DNA of 64,000 nucleotides from Paulinella micropora (GCA_019918135.1 WBZZ01002837.1:72501-136500), one strand, 5' to 3'. Shown: positions 8,704 through 21,105, counted from the first letter of the stretch. Numbers and translations are program-made. Notes: a model not told the origin generated them from the letters alone.

Positions 8704-9789
8704 TCACGCACTTGGATTCGTTCCCGTACTCCTTCTTGAACCAGTTTTCTCCAACGTAGTAGGAGCGCCGCCTTTGATGGTTGCCATATCGGCCTTCAAT
8801 TCTTGCATTATTTTGATTAGGTCTTGTATAGTCATGCCTCCGTTGGCCTCCTCAAAATGGGTCACCAAATGTTGATATTCTTCTTTTGTCGCTTCCGAGT
8901 CTTCCGGCCATTTGCACGGGTTCGAATCGCACTTCATCCAGGTGATCATGGCTATGAAGTATTTCGCGACTGCAAAGGAGTTGCCGATCACGGACAGGAG
9001 GCTGGAAGCAGCCCACATCATGGCCTTCTGTAAGGAGCATTCTCCGCCATCATTTGCGTTGTCGGTCAGGACGCAGTCGTTGCAGATAGTAGTCGCGTTG
9101 GCGTCCCTGCCAGTTCTCAGCATTACCGACCACTCCATACCAAACCTGTCCATATTGGGGTGGCCGAGGATCATCACCTCCTCCTTGTTGTCATGGATGT
9201 TGTTCATGATCATGAGCGACAGCGACAGCAGCAGCAGCGTCATGATGAAGCCGGCCATGTGGATCAGCAGGTGATTTCTGTAGCCGTAAAGCTTGATCAC
9301 GTTTTTCAGCACTGCAGTTCTGGACGAAGAATACGTATCTTTCCAAACGGTCGAGAAAAAGAAAAAGGCCACAAACAGCGACGCCGCCGTGACGGCTATG
9401 CCCGTGATAATCAGGCCTCGGCTCGTTTTGAAGATTTGGGATTCGGTGCCAAAACCTTCGCCTACCCCAAACGGCCTGTCATCGAACATGTGCCTGATGC
9501 TATAAGAAGCAGAGGCCAGATGCAAGGACATACCACCGACCGAGAAAAGCCACATTATAACATAAAAACTCGACGCCCACTTACTCCTCTGTCTTTGGGC
9601 CGCTCTCACTGCTGCTACTGGCTTCAGAGGCCGGGGATACTTTACTAGCAGGCATTGGGTTTTTTCTTGAGTGCCGTCCGCAAAGAAAAAAAGGGCTGTA
9701 CGTGTGTTGGTACAAGCGGAAAAGTCCGTTCGCTCAATCTTTGTTATTAAAATACAGTCTTGAATAGAACGTGCAAATCTTATACCCAA
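8704..9789 (-). CDS. Four-helix membrane protein
   Basis: Intact frame of 361 residues with four hydrophobic segments near residues 73-93, 125-147, 172-192 and 257-282. The loop between helices 3 and 4 carries Cys residues and Asn-linked-type sites (TICNDCVLTDNANDGGEC), consistent with an exposed, disulphide-bearing loop. The C-terminal ~80 residues are soluble and charged and include a short helical segment before a Thr/Ser tail. The topology recalls tetraspanin or claudin-like proteins, but no diagnostic CCG or W-GLW motif is seen, so no family is assigned. It may be a virion or host membrane protein. Start choice is uncertain because in-frame Met codons lie further in. Confidence 0.65.
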   Translation of the reverse strand: MGIRFARSIQDCILITKIERTDFSACTNTRTALFFFADGTQEKTQCLLVKYPRPLKPVAAVRAAQRQRSKWASSFYVIMWLFSVGGMSLHLASASYSIRHMFDDRPFGVGEGFGTESQIFKTSRGLIITGIAVTAASLFVAFFFFSTVWKDTYSSSRTAVLKNVIKLYGYRNHLLIHMAGFIMTLLLLSLSLMIMNNIHDNKEEVMILGHPNMDRFGMEWSVMLRTGRDANATTICNDCVLTDNANDGGECSLQKAMMWAASSLLSVIGNSFAVAKYFIAMITWMKCDSNPCKWPEDSEATKEEYQHLVTHFEEANGGMTIQDLIKIMQELKADMATIKGGAPTTLEKTGSRRSTGTNPSA

Positions 9790-10540
9790 AACCTGTTAAA
9801 AAAGTTACAAGAAAAAAGAAACTACTCTCTAATTTCCCCCCCCCCCCCTTCTCCCCCTACCGATGTTGACAAAACTAACACTTTTTTGTGGCCTTTTCTT
9901 TTTTTTCCCCTCCCTTTCTTTTTTTTTTGTCTCTACCCTTTTCCTTCGCCAACTTTTCTTTTTTTTATTGTTTGTTACGATGTTTTTTTTCGGGAAACCT
10001 GTGTGGGGAGGGACGTGCGGGGCGAGAAAGGGGGGAGCAGGGGGTGTGCGGGGGGGGGGGGGGCGCGGGCACGGGTTGTACGGGGTGGGTGCACAACCAA
10101 AAAGAAAAGGCGCGGTGGCTACAACCACCATTCTCTCCCTCCCTCCCACTCTCACTCACCACATTCCTGTCCACGCTCGAACAAAAAAATAGAAGAAGAA
10201 GAAAAAAAAGACGCAAGGGAAGATAAACTAAAGGAGGGGGAGGGAGAGAGGGGATGGGGGAGCTACGGTGCAAACAGTGTCTCTCTCTCTCTCTCCCCCC
10301 CCCCCTTTTCCAAAGAAAAGGAAGGGGCAGAAGAGGGGGCTCTGTACGTCCTCCCCATACTAGCCTCCCGCACCCCCTCTCTCTCTCTCTCTCTCTCTCT
10401 TTCCCGCTTTTTTCACGCACCCTCCTGCCCTCTTCTTGCGACGGTCCGCGCAATTGTGTACTCCTTTTCCTATCCCTTCCGCTCTAAACCCCCCCCCCCC
10501 CCCCGCCCCACCTTATCACACTCCCCACCTTCCAGTTTCT
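9790..10540. repeat. Low-complexity gap (T, C and G runs, CT repeats)
   Basis: T-rich and poly-C stretches, a 12-base G run near 10,050, an A/G block at 10,190-10,250 and (CT)n runs at 10,280 and 10,380-10,400. Predicted frames are Ser/Pro/Phe repeats. No gene is recognised. Confidence 0.8.
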
Positions 10541-10546
10541 ACAACT

Positions 10547-11348
10547 TTAATTTGTCTTTTTGCCAACCCGGCCGGGCAGCCTTGCGCTGCGCAATCGTCT
10601 CTCGTGTCCTTTGCCCTCGCGGTCCCCCGGGGCTTTTTTCGTGTCCGGCGCAGCTGCAATCTGCTTGTCTTCCTGGATGATGTACGACCATCGAAGTTCG
10701 GAACCCGCCCTGAAGACGGGGTTCTGCCCCGTGCCGCAGGTCAGGTACGGCCGGCGGAGGCCCGGCCACACGTACGCGGGCTTCTTGAGGACCAACAACG
10801 GCTGCTGGCCGCCGCTGTTGACCTGCTGTGCGGAGCCCTGGTACCGTAGCGCGGGCGGCAGCTCGAACACGATGGAGTTCGGCGCGCGGAGGAAGCGCTG
10901 CCAGCTGCCATCGTGCAGCGCCAGGCGTTTCAGAATCTGGGCTTGGTGCCACTTGTACAAGTCGAGCAAAGCAAAGCCGTCGATGCAGACCGCCTCCTCT
11001 GGCGCGCGCGGATTGCGGTTCGACCGAGAGCTTCGGGTGCGTGATGACGCTCCCGTCGAAGAAAATGCAGCCTCCCACATTGCCGGGGTTCACTTCCGTG
11101 GTCGTGAACGCGCCGAGGTTGTCGCCACCGTCGTCGGTTGCGACGGCGAACACCGTGTGCCCGAGGGTGCCCAGCGCGGTGCCCTTGAGGTTGGGGTCGT
11201 CCGCACGCGGCCATCCGTAGGGTTGCTTGAGGCAGGCCGCGCACGCGGGCGCCGGTCTCCAGAGACGCACCCCGTCCGGGGCAGTGTGCAGGTCGCCCGC
11301 AGCCCAGGCGCAGCGACAGATTATGCACAGCTTTGGAGGATTCGCCAT
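10547..11348 (-). CDS. Unknown protein with N-terminal CxxC pairs, one frameshift
   Basis: The start is the ATG at 11348 (MANPPKLCIICRCAW). Two Cys pairs, CIIC and, about 25 residues on, CAAC, suggest a small zinc-binding N-terminus. The first ~110 residues (with TALGTLGHTVFAVATDDGG) are in one frame. Near 11,005-11,025, at an alternating CG stretch, the protein-like reading passes to another frame, which continues with CIDGFALLDLYKWHQ and ends at 10547. The second part is rich in aromatic residues and may be a folded domain, but I do not recognise it. A single indel would join the halves. Confidence 0.5.
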
Positions 11349-11519
11349 CACTGGCCGAGGTTCTCGTCGGCTAGCTTCGAGTTTTTCCTGACCAAAAAGA
11401 AACAGTGTGAAAGAGACAATGGCTTTTCTTTTTTTTTCTTCTGGCTTCTGGTAGTGCAAAACAAACGTGGCAAAACGAATCAGCATGACATTAACAATCG
11501 TCATCTATAAAAAGGCAGA

Positions 11520-12560
11520 CACGAGACCACCCCCCCCCCCTCGCCCCCAATGACAGACGTTCACACAAAGAAAAAGAAATTGAATGCAGCTTGCAAGGAT
11601 TCACACATTTCGCAAAAATCATATACACAGAAAAAAAAACAATTCGCCGATACACACACACGACACGCCATCCAAACAAACAAATCGCCGATACACACAC
11701 ACGACACACCATCCAAACAAACAAGTCGCCGATACACGCACACGACACACCATCCAAACAAACAAGCACATACAAACACAAAAAAGCAATAGTCGTAAAC
11801 AGGCATACACAAAAAGCAATACCCGCAAAACAAGCATACAAACACACACCCCAAAATTAGTCACAAAAAGGCACACACACACGCAGATATTAAAAGACGA
11901 CACATACACATACACAAAAACTCTCGAAGCATAAACACACACACACAAACATGAAGCACATAGACACATACACTCTCTCTCTCTCTCTCTCAGAGGCACA
12001 CACACACACATACACACACGCGAAAACATATAAACACACGCACACACACACACACACACACACAAACATTACTTGCAAAAACAACATACAAGCACACACA
12101 CACATACCAACATTACTCGCAAATGGTACACGCGCAAGTATTACACACTGACATCATAATATATATACACACACAAAACCTGTCTTCGCAAATCGCAACA
12201 TCTAACATTGACATACATACAAACACACGACGATACACGCACACACACAAACGCACACACACAAACGCACACACACACAAACGCACACACACGACGATAC
12301 ACGCACACACACACACACACACACGACGATACACGCACACACACACGACGATACACGCACACACACACACACACGACCATACACGCACACACACACACAC
12401 ACGACGATACACGCACACACACAAACACACACACAAACACACAAACACACACACACAAACACAAACACACACAAACACACACAAACACAAACACACACAC
12501 ACAAACACACAAAACACACACACACAAAACACACACATATTCGCGCAAAATCACAGCCGT
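11520..12560. repeat. CA microsatellite block with 41-bp and ACGACGATACACGC repeats
   Basis: About 1 kb of almost pure CA-type sequence. Three tandem copies of a 41-bp unit beginning TCGCCGATACACACAC start at 11,644, 11,685 and 11,726. From 12,226 to 12,420 a shorter ACGACGATACACGC module recurs about six times, separated by (CA)n. The long open frames here (Thr/His or Val/Cys repeats) are artefacts of the repeat. Confidence 0.95.
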
Positions 12561-13174
12561 GTATTAGCACTGACCATCTTCGCCTCTCCTCACTTCAGCT
12601 CGTCACCAACCCCTCTCCACCCCCCACCCCACCCCACCACACCCAGCCCCACCTTTTACCAGTCTTGCGACGCACTGAACGCTTACAGCCCATTGTGCAA
12701 TATTGTGCACCCCTTCATATATTGCGTGCGAGATTGTGCGCGTTAGCCAACGCTTTTTTCTTGGCCCCCCCCCCCTCTTCATGAACCACTACAACTTTTC
12801 GAGCACCAAGACGAATTACACGTGTGTCACTTTCTTTTTCCTTTAACCCCTTGATTTCTTTCATTAACTGTCTGATTTGCGAGTGAGTGTGTATGTCTTT
12901 CTTACCGGCGTCTGCTTGTTTCAGACGGGAGGGGGGGGCCGACGTGCTCTTTGTTTCTTTCATCCTCTTTGGTAGGCAGAACGGTCAGGATCTTTGTACA
13001 GATGATGCAAGAAGACCGGAAATCCCAACCCGACTGCAGGGGTCCAGCGTAGAGTTAATCAAAGGGTTGTTGTCTTGTACGAGCAGCTCTGCGAGCCCAT
13101 TTTTTATTATTACTCATATTACCTTTTTTTTGTCTCGTCCCTGTCACATCAAAAAACATGCTCTTTTTTTTGTA
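12561..13174. other. Gap, possible remnant of a small gene
   Basis: Mixed composition. A minus-strand frame at 12715-12963 encodes 82 residues with a charged helical middle (IRQLMKEIKGLKEKES), but its composition is poor and there is no homology signal. I list the stretch as a gap with a doubtful small ORF. Confidence 0.4.
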
Positions 13175-13807
13175 CTAAGGCTTTTTGATATTTACTTCTA
13201 CTTTGAGTCTCTTGGCTAGGGGCGCGATCTCCGCGCCGCAACTACGGCAAGGTTTTGTAGGTTGTGTAGCACCGCCGTCTTGTGCCCGAAGCAGGGCCAT
13301 GAATCGTTTTCGGTCTGGTATATCATATTGATCTACTAACAGTGAAGAGATCAATGTTCGCAGTTCAGCTTTTTTTGCTTCATCTTCTTTTTTGTCTAAG
13401 TCTTGGCAGAGTTGGAAGATTGGGTGAAGCTTAGTAAGAAAGCCAGACGTAGTAAAGAGCTTGCCGATCGTGTCTTCTATCATGTATGTCATTTCTCGAT
13501 CTATGGCTCCATACTGGGTCGCATGAAACTCTCGATCTAGACGGTAGATACTTTGCTTAAGCTCGTCAATCTGTTGCTCAAGTTCTCCAATCTCCTTTTT
13601 GTACGTCTCAAGATACTCAGAGGCGCCTTTGCACAGTGAACTATTTGGTTCTTCAAATAGACGGCTCTTTTTTGTCCACAATTTGTAAGCGTGGTCCCAA
13701 AAGCTGCGCACGGCAGCTACAACGCGTACAATCGCTACAGATTGCATTATGGCTACCAAAGTGTCGGCTGCCTCCTTTCTTGCCAAAGTTCCGGCTGCCT
13801 CGTCCAT
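13175..13807 (-). CDS. Coiled-coil protein with C-terminal CxxC
   Basis: A 210-residue frame with a strong coiled coil at about residues 65-100 (KKEIGELEQQIDELKQSIYR), a helical middle, and a C-terminal CRSCGAE that could bind zinc with other ligands. Upstream, in another frame (13,925 to about 13,805), a stretch reading LLLLTKHSYKEFKDFLKKAV also looks coding. The gene may therefore begin near 13,925 and be frameshifted at about 13,805. That upstream piece begins right after a pyrimidine tract ending in CAG, so a 3' splice site is another possibility. The function is unknown. It lies just downstream of another minus-strand gene. Confidence 0.6.
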   Translation of the reverse strand: MDEAAGTLARKEAADTLVAIMQSVAIVRVVAAVRSFWDHAYKLWTKKSRLFEEPNSSLCKGASEYLETYKKEIGELEQQIDELKQSIYRLDREFHATQYGAIDREMTYMIEDTIGKLFTTSGFLTKLHPIFQLCQDLDKKEDEAKKAELRTLISSLLVDQYDIPDRKRFMALLRAQDGGATQPTKPCRSCGAEIAPLAKRLKVEVNIKKP

Positions 13808-13925
13808 TTTTTCCTAGAATCCACTGCCTTTTTTAAAAAGTCTTTAAATTCCTTATACGAGTGCTTCGTCAGCAACAAGAGCGATTCTTCGTTCGTTTGT
13901 ATCTTCTTGCAAAGGCGTACTGCGA

Positions 13926-14198
13926 GAAAGGGAGGGGGAGGAGATGGAAGGAGAATGGCTTCCCTCCACCCCCCTTTCCTCCTTTCCTTTGCCCCCCCCC
14001 CCCCCCAACCTCTCAATTCCAGCTCGCTCTGCTTCTTCCCCCCCCCCCCCCCCGCGGCAGAGACGAAAAGTTGGGCTGGTCACAGAGATAGGTACTGCGG
14101 GCAAGCACGCCGGGTGGTGGAAGGAGAATGGCCCCCCCTCCTTTCCTCCTTTCCCCTCTCCCTCTCCTCCTCTTCCACTCCCCCCACCCCCGGCTTAT
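13926..14198. other. Poly-C rich gap
   Basis: C-runs and CCTTTCCTCC-type repeats between two minus-strand genes. The module GGTGGAAGGAGAATGGC-like is repeated (about 13,940 and 14,115). No gene is seen. Confidence 0.7.
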
Positions 14199-14990
14199 TT
14201 AGGCCCGCGACAGGATTTCCTGCAGTTCTTGGTTGATTAGCTCGACCAGCCCCGCCTGGCGAAGCCAGCGCACATAGTCGTCCACGGACTGGCCGGGGGG
14301 CTCCGGCGGCACGCAAACCGCGGGCAGCACCCAGCCGCACCGCGTGAGCGCAAATCGCGAAAGCCTGGCGTAGTTCTGGCGGGCGCGCTCCACCAATCCT
14401 TCCGCCGATTGTTCGAGCTGCGCGTGGTTGTGCAGCCACTCGCGATAAGAAGAAACGATGAGACTTCGCTCGCACGGTGCGCCCGGCGCCTGCGGCAAAA
14501 GCTCCTTTGTCGGCGGCAGGGGCTGCGCCGTCTCGCACAGGCGGAGTAGCGTTTGGTAGTCTGACTCGCACGTGTCCTCCAGCGTGTGCCGCGAACTTGA
14601 TCGCTCTCCCGCCAGCGCAATCCATCTGAGCTGCACCCGGTCGTACGCGCGAATTGCTTTGAGCCAGAGTTGCTTGAACCTCTGCGGCGAGGCGAGGCGC
14701 CGCGCCTCGCCGCAGATGATCCCCAGCACGCACAGCGCGCGCGCTAGCAGCTGCCTTTGCTCCAGCGACCTCTGCAGCAGCCGGCCGCTGGTCTCCTCCC
14801 AGTCGGGCGTCTGCGGCAGTCGTTGGCTGGTCCCCTCCCCGTCCGGCGGCGCCTGCCGCTCCAGCACGGGCCGCGCGTAGACCCGAACACCAGCGCGCCA
14901 AGGCCCCCGCCCGGAATCGCGGAAGTCATCATAGACGACTCGTCGACGAAGTTCAAGGAGATCTGGCCGCTCAAAAGCATGCAAGAACAA
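14199..14990 (-). CDS. Unknown helical protein
   Basis: Intact 263-residue frame with GC-rich codons and protein-like composition (LVERARQNYARLSRFAL, DDYVRWLRQAGLVELI). It is predicted to be largely helical, with no transmembrane segment, signal peptide or known motif. The start is taken at the first ATG (MFLHAFERPDLLEL). It is transcribed away from the LRR fragment at 15049. Confidence 0.6.
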   Translation of the reverse strand: MFLHAFERPDLLELRRRVVYDDFRDSGRGPWRAGVRVYARPVLERQAPPDGEGTSQRLPQTPDWEETSGRLLQRSLEQRQLLARALCVLGIICGEARRLASPQRFKQLWLKAIRAYDRVQLRWIALAGERSSSRHTLEDTCESDYQTLLRLCETAQPLPPTKELLPQAPGAPCERSLIVSSYREWLHNHAQLEQSAEGLVERARQNYARLSRFALTRCGWVLPAVCVPPEPPGQSVDDYVRWLRQAGLVELINQELQEILSRA

Positions 14991-15048
14991 CTAGGGCTGC
15001 AGTTCTGCTCGCTAGTCGTCAGCGCCGGGGCCACAAGCTTCGGGTTTT

Positions 15049-15405
15049 GTGTTTATTTGTGCCCCGGGGCCCGCGGCCCGCGGCCCGCTCGACCCCCCTA
15101 CCTGCCCGCTGGAACATTTGAGCATAGCAGCAGGCCACGAAACCACGCTGGGCCAGGCGTGCGAGTTCCTGTCCGGGGCGACGTTCCCTCGCCTCGAGAC
15201 ACTGCGCCTGGCCTATAGCGGGCGGACCTCGGCCGCGCTCGAGACGCGCCTGCCCACGCTAGGCCTCCAGAGGTCTCGCCTGCCTAGGCTCAAGCTGATG
15301 TTCTTGGGCCCGCTGCAAACTACCATCACCGGGACGATCCCCGCCGCGACAGAACTGGTCTTCACAGGCGCAGTGGGCTACGGGTCGTCTGTGGACAGGC
15401 TGTAA
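15049..15405 (+). CDS. Short LRR-like fragment
   Basis: 118 residues with two leucine-rich-repeat-like units (LEHLSIAAG and FPRLETLRLAYSG, then RLPRLKLMFLG). It lacks an N-terminal F-box and most of the repeats present in the LRR genes at 23.7, 37.4, 52.8 and 54.9 kb. It is probably the 3' remnant of a larger LRR gene. No function can be given. Confidence 0.4.
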   Translation: MFICAPGPAARGPLDPPTCPLEHLSIAAGHETTLGQACEFLSGATFPRLETLRLAYSGRTSAALETRLPTLGLQRSRLPRLKLMFLGPLQTTITGTIPAATELVFTGAVGYGSSVDRL

Positions 15406-15615
15406 CCCCGTTGGCAAATCCGTCACACAACTTTGTATTACTAGTAAATAAGTTTGTTTTCAGAGACAGAGAACATTCGCTCTCGGTCCGTCTCGTTCCC
15501 TTTTTTTTTGCTGGGTCTTGTCACCAGTAAAAGAAAAAAAACAGTTGAAAAGAAAATACACTTTTAATGAGGGCCCAAGGGGATCCCGGTTTTGTTTGTT
15601 TTTTTCGCCGGCGGG
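15406..15615. other. Gap after the LRR fragment
   Basis: AT-richer spacer with T and A runs. No gene is seen. Confidence 0.6.
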
Positions 15616-16442
15616 CTACACAACCAAAGAAAGAAGAAGAAAAAGGGAAATGAGTGCGTGGAAAGAAAAGCCCGCGAAAGAAATAAAAAGGGGGAGAGGG
15701 AGGGAATGAGGGGAAAGAGACGCGAAAGGGGTGCTATTCAACGGTCTCAAAAATCTGTGCATTCGAAATCTGGTTGTGGCCTGCCTTACGTCTTCGTCTT
15801 CTTCTTCTTCTTCGTAGCTCGGCCCTCGTGTCTTGAAGCGTAAGTCAAAGCCGGCTGACTGCAGCAACTTTGCCACTGTTGGATGTACACCGTCCGCGGA
15901 AAGCAGTCGGGGCTCGCCACGCGGCCGCAATTTCAGGGCCTCCGACACGAGCTCGCGCATTTCTTCCGGCGAGTCCTGGGCATTCTTCGATGACCAGTGT
16001 ATGTACTGTTCGATCGCGCGGTCGACTTCATCTCCTTTTAGCGGGGGCTTGAGGCTCCTGTCCCCGGAAGCCAGCCGGGCGTGGTTCTGCAGGAGTTTTC
16101 ACTCCAGACCGAGCGCGTATCTCCGGGCGTAAACCACAAGCCCGGCAAGGACAACAAGGCGTCCGCCAGCACGCTGGCATTCAGCGCGGGCTGGCAGTGC
16201 AGGAGGCGGACGACGCTGGCTAGCACGAAATCTACCACCAGGCTGCGGCGGAGTTCTTCTGCCAACGTCGCTAGCTGGGGAGCGGGTAGCGTCCGCTTGT
16301 GGCAAGCCAGGACGAGCAGGTCGGCCCAGTAGCCGCTGTCGTTGCGGCGCGTACCGTTATCGTAGTTGGCCAGCAGCAGCCGGGTGACGACGTCCCGGCG
16401 GTACCGGAATCCGCTCGCAGAGTCCTCGTGCAACAAGTCCAT
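15616..16442 (-). CDS. Unknown protein, copy 1 of a duplicated gene, one frameshift
   Basis: From the ATG at 16442 (MDLLHEDSASGFRYRR) the frame encodes ~120 residues shared with the copy at 18417-18794, including WADLLVLACHKRTLP and LLSLPGLWFTPGDTRS. Near 16,040-16,090 the reading passes to another frame, which continues with VDRAIEQYIHWSSKNAQDS, GVHPTVAKLLQSAGF and an acidic EEEEEDED stretch, ending at 15616. Only this copy keeps the C-terminal half. No family is recognised. One indel separates the halves. Confidence 0.5.
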
Positions 16443-16540
16443 GGGGCTGCGCTACTGCCCGTGGGTGCTTGCGCGCGCGTCCGCGAGGAGAGATTTCAGA
16501 AGAGGGGTGGATAGAGGAGCGAGAGGGGCGCAAAGGATGT
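16100..16540. repeat. Direct repeat, left copy (pair with 18452-18900)
   Basis: About 440 bases are near-identical to 18,452-18,900 in the same orientation. They cover the N-terminal coding part of the unknown gene plus its upstream region (shared GAGAGATTTCAGAAGAGG). The two copies flank the zinc-finger nuclease gene. Confidence 0.9.
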
Positions 16541-16757
16541 ACAACAAACCCCTCTTGTTTTCCTGTTTTTCTCTTCTTCCTCTGAGCCGAGCGGCGGAGG
16601 GAAGGAAGAGAGGAAGGCGGCGAGGAAGGAGAGAAAGAAACACAGCGCAGGAAACAAGGAATTCGATAATTGGAGGGGGCGGGGGGGGGGGGGCCAAGAG
16701 AGAGGCGCCCCTTTGTCCCCTTTCTATACATTTTCCATTCTGAATAGGTGCTCAGAA

Positions 16758-18416
<1,659 letters not shown>

Positions 18417-18794
18417 TTAAAAGATAATAGTCGCGGTCGGTCTGTAGTTGTTTTCCGACACCGAGCGATTGTCTCCGGGCGTAAACCACAAGCCCGGCAA
18501 GGACAACAAGGCGTCCGCCAGCACGCTGGCATTCAGCGCGGGCTGGCAGTGCAGGAGGCGGACGACGCTGGCTAGCACGAAATCTACCACCAGGCTGCGG
18601 CGGAGTTCTTCGGCCAACGTCGCCAGCTGGGCGGCGGGTAGCGTCCGGTTGTGGCAGGCCAGGACGAGCAGGTCGGCCCAGTAGCCGCTGTCGTTGCGGC
18701 GCGTACCGTTATCGTAGTTGGCCAGCAGCAGCCGGGTGACAACGTCCCGGCGGTACCGGAAGCCCCTCGCCGAGTCCTCGTACAGCAGCTCCAT
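18417..18794 (-). pseudogene. Truncated copy 2 of the duplicated unknown gene
   Basis: From the ATG at 18794 (MELLYEDSARGFRYRR) it matches copy 1 through the PGLWFTPGD region with few changes. It then diverges after about 115 residues and stops at 18417, one base from the stop of the zinc-finger gene on the other strand. The C-terminal half (acidic stretch and GVHPTVAKLL region) is missing. It is either a truncated paralogue or the N-terminal half of a gene cut by insertion of the nuclease gene. Confidence 0.65.
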
Positions 18795-18900
18795 GGCCTG
18801 CGCTGCTGCCCGGGGGTGCTCGCGCGCGCGTCCGCGAGGAGAGATTTCAGAAGAGGAGGGGTGGAGAGGGGAGCGAGAGGGGGGCGCCCCGGGCAGTACA
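18452..18900. repeat. Direct repeat, right copy (pair with 16100-16540)
   Basis: Same orientation and nearly the same sequence as the left copy, including CCGAGCG...TCTCCGGGCG at one edge and GAGAGATTTCAGAAGAGG at the other. Identity ends abruptly at both sides. Confidence 0.9.
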
Positions 18901-19220
18901 ATAAAACCCCTAGCGTTTTTCCTTTTGGTTCCCTTGGTTCCCGGGCGGCCCGCTCTGCCCCCTTCCACTTTCCTCTCCTCGCCTGCCCCCCCTGGTTCCT
19001 TGGTTTCTGCCAGGCGGCGGGGGGAGGGGGGCAGAGCAGGAGCGTGCGCGTGGACGGCTGGCGCGAAAACTCTGCACTTCCTTCCCCCGGCTCCCTCCCC
19101 GCCCTCGGGTCTACGAGCCAGCCCGCGGCGGTGGCAGTAGGGGAAAAGCAGGCCTTTCCCCCCCCCCCCCCCTGGCCTGACGCCAGGGCAGAACGGAACT
19201 ACGTGCGGCTAGGGCGGAAG

Positions 19221-20471
19221 ATGCTGCTTTGCGCTTGGCTGGCCGTGTCACACTTCCGTGACAGCGGCACGGTGGCCTGGTTGGGTGATTTGTTACGCGA
19301 GCGTTTGCCAGCGCGGCTGCTAGTGCCGGGCTGGACGGGCTATTACGGCTGGAACTACGAGTCTGCCGTAGCGTTGGAGGCGTTACGGAACCCGCCGTGG
19401 GACGCGGCACCCGCCGTTGCCAGCCTGCTCCGCGCCCAAGCACTGGCGCCCGGGCAGCCGGGCTGGTGGCTAAAGTACCACTTCCCGGTGGCTTTCCTGT
19501 GGACCGCCGGGGACAGGCTAGGCCTGTTTGGGAGCCTGTTCCGCGACGTCGAGGGTGCACAGGACGTGTACTGCGCCGCCCTCCGTGGCGTGCGACACTG
19601 GCCACGGCACACGAACTGGACGGGCCTCCTGGTCCGGAACTTTGGGCGCAGCCGCGGGCGCAGGTGCCGGCGGTGGCTGTGGCTAGACGACGTGTACATG
19701 GCGGGCGCGCCGCTGCTGGCCGACTATCCCGACGAAGCCGGGGCCATGCTGGCCCAGGCCAGGCAGGCGTTCGTCGACCCGGCGGACGGGCTGTGGTGGC
19801 ACGGGCGGTGCGCCACCACGGGCGCCACCAACGGCGTGAAATGGGGCAGGGCCCACGCCTGGGCGCTGCTGGCGCTGGCCCGCTACGTGGTGCGCACCAA
19901 CGACGGCCGGGCAACCGAGTGGCTGCACCAGGACCTCGTCACGCTGTCCCGCTACCAGCGCCCGGCGGGCGCCTTTGGCAACCTCGTGAACGACCCGCGC
20001 AGCCCGACGAGACCAGCCTGGCCAGCGTGTACGTGTACGCCGTAGACTCTACTAGCGGTGCTGGTGCGTGTCCGCCCGGACCCGGGCGGGGACCTGCGCG
20101 GCCGGGCGCTGGCCGCGCTGGCTTGGCTCAATACGCGACGTACGCGCGGCCTCCGGCTCAGCGACAGTTGTCCTGCCACGGGGCTGGCCACGCCCGCGCG
20201 CTGCAACCGGCACGTGTCGGGCACGACGTTGACGACGGGGCCCGCCGTCGCCCTGGCGGCCTGGGCGCGCGTGGGCGAGGCGCTGCTGCACAATGCCAGC
20301 GCCAGGCACTACCGGCCGGCGTCCTGGGCCCGGGCCCCGGCCGACCCGTGCGGCCGACGACCGCCGCTCTCGCCCGTCTGGTACGTCCTGGCCCTGCTCG
20401 GCGGTGCCTGCGTGGGCGCTGCCGGCTGCTGGTTGGGCCGGAGGAAGCGGAGCTGCCGGGCACGCCGCTAG
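19221..20471 (+). CDS. GH88/GH105-type unsaturated glycosyl hydrolase with C-terminal membrane anchor, two frameshifts
   Basis: The ATG at 19221 gives MLLCAWLAVSHF, then an alpha/alpha-barrel-type glycosidase. Signature segments are GWTGYYGWNYESAVALEAL (~residue 36), WLDDVYMAGAPLLADYPDE (~153), GLWWHGRC and GVKWGRAHAWALLAL (~206). These match the DD.YMG.P, L..HGW and WGRGNGWAL motifs of the family, which removes unsaturated uronic acids from pectin or glycosaminoglycan fragments. After NLVNDPRSP the reading moves at about 20,008 to another frame (DETSLASVYVYAV, matching the family's ETS.TA motif). It moves again near 20,060 to a frame ending in a hydrophobic helix (VWYVLALLGGACVGAAGCWL) and RRKR. 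This suggests a type I membrane or virion-surface enzyme. Both shifts are single-indel type. Confidence 0.7.
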
Positions 20472-21105
20472 GCGGCAGGCCGGGGGACGCGGGGGACAAC
20501 ACCCTGCCGGTCAGCAAAAGCGGTCATCCTCTACCGGCCCCCGCGCGCACTCCCCTTCTCCCGAGGCAGGAGGGGACTGTCCTCTTCTCTCCTTCCTACC
20601 ACGCCCGCCGCGGGCAGGGGACATACTCCTCACTTCCGTGCGGTGCTGGCGGCGAACCCTGCGCGCGGCCGTCTCCCGTGCTGACGGCTCCCGCCAAACG
20701 GCGCTGCGCGGCTCCCGCCCCAGTGGCAGGCGGGCGTAGACACGCCCGTCGGCCCGCGGGGGGCCGGGGGGCCCGGGGGGGGGGGGGGGGGAGGAGAAGG
20801 GGCTGAGCGAGAGCGAGGCAGAAAAGACTCCCTGGCCCCTTTTCCCCCCCTCCCCTCCTCCCGCAGGCTGTTCTTCTCCCTCTCCCCGCCCTCGTGCACC
20901 CCGTGCCCGCCCGCCCCCCTCCCGCCCTTTGCCCCTTCGCCGCACACGCCCTCGTCGCTGCCCTGGCTGGTTCGAAGTAGTACCTTGTTCAAAGAAGCAC
21001 AGGAGTCGGCGCGGTGGCAACAAGTGCCCCCTCCCCCGCAGACACGGAAGCAGCCCTCTCTCGCCCCCGAGCAACCTCCCCTCGCCCAACGCCACCGCAA
21101 GCCTC
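20472..21105. other. GC-rich gap
   Basis: A poly-G block at about 20,770-20,792 and mixed GC-rich sequence. Frames here have no protein-like composition. It probably includes the promoter of the DUF285 gene. Confidence 0.6.

Noticed and set aside
11640..12420. CRISPR-like spacing of the 41-bp and ACGACGATACACGC repeats
   Set aside because: The spacers are themselves CA repeats, not unique sequence. No cas gene is present.
11491..12567. Long Val/Cys and Thr/His frames
   Set aside because: Pure translations of the CA microsatellite in both directions.
12900..13060. Minus-strand CIIC peptide near 12,990
   Set aside because: Frame closed by stops ~50 codons apart and no start codon; composition is not convincing.
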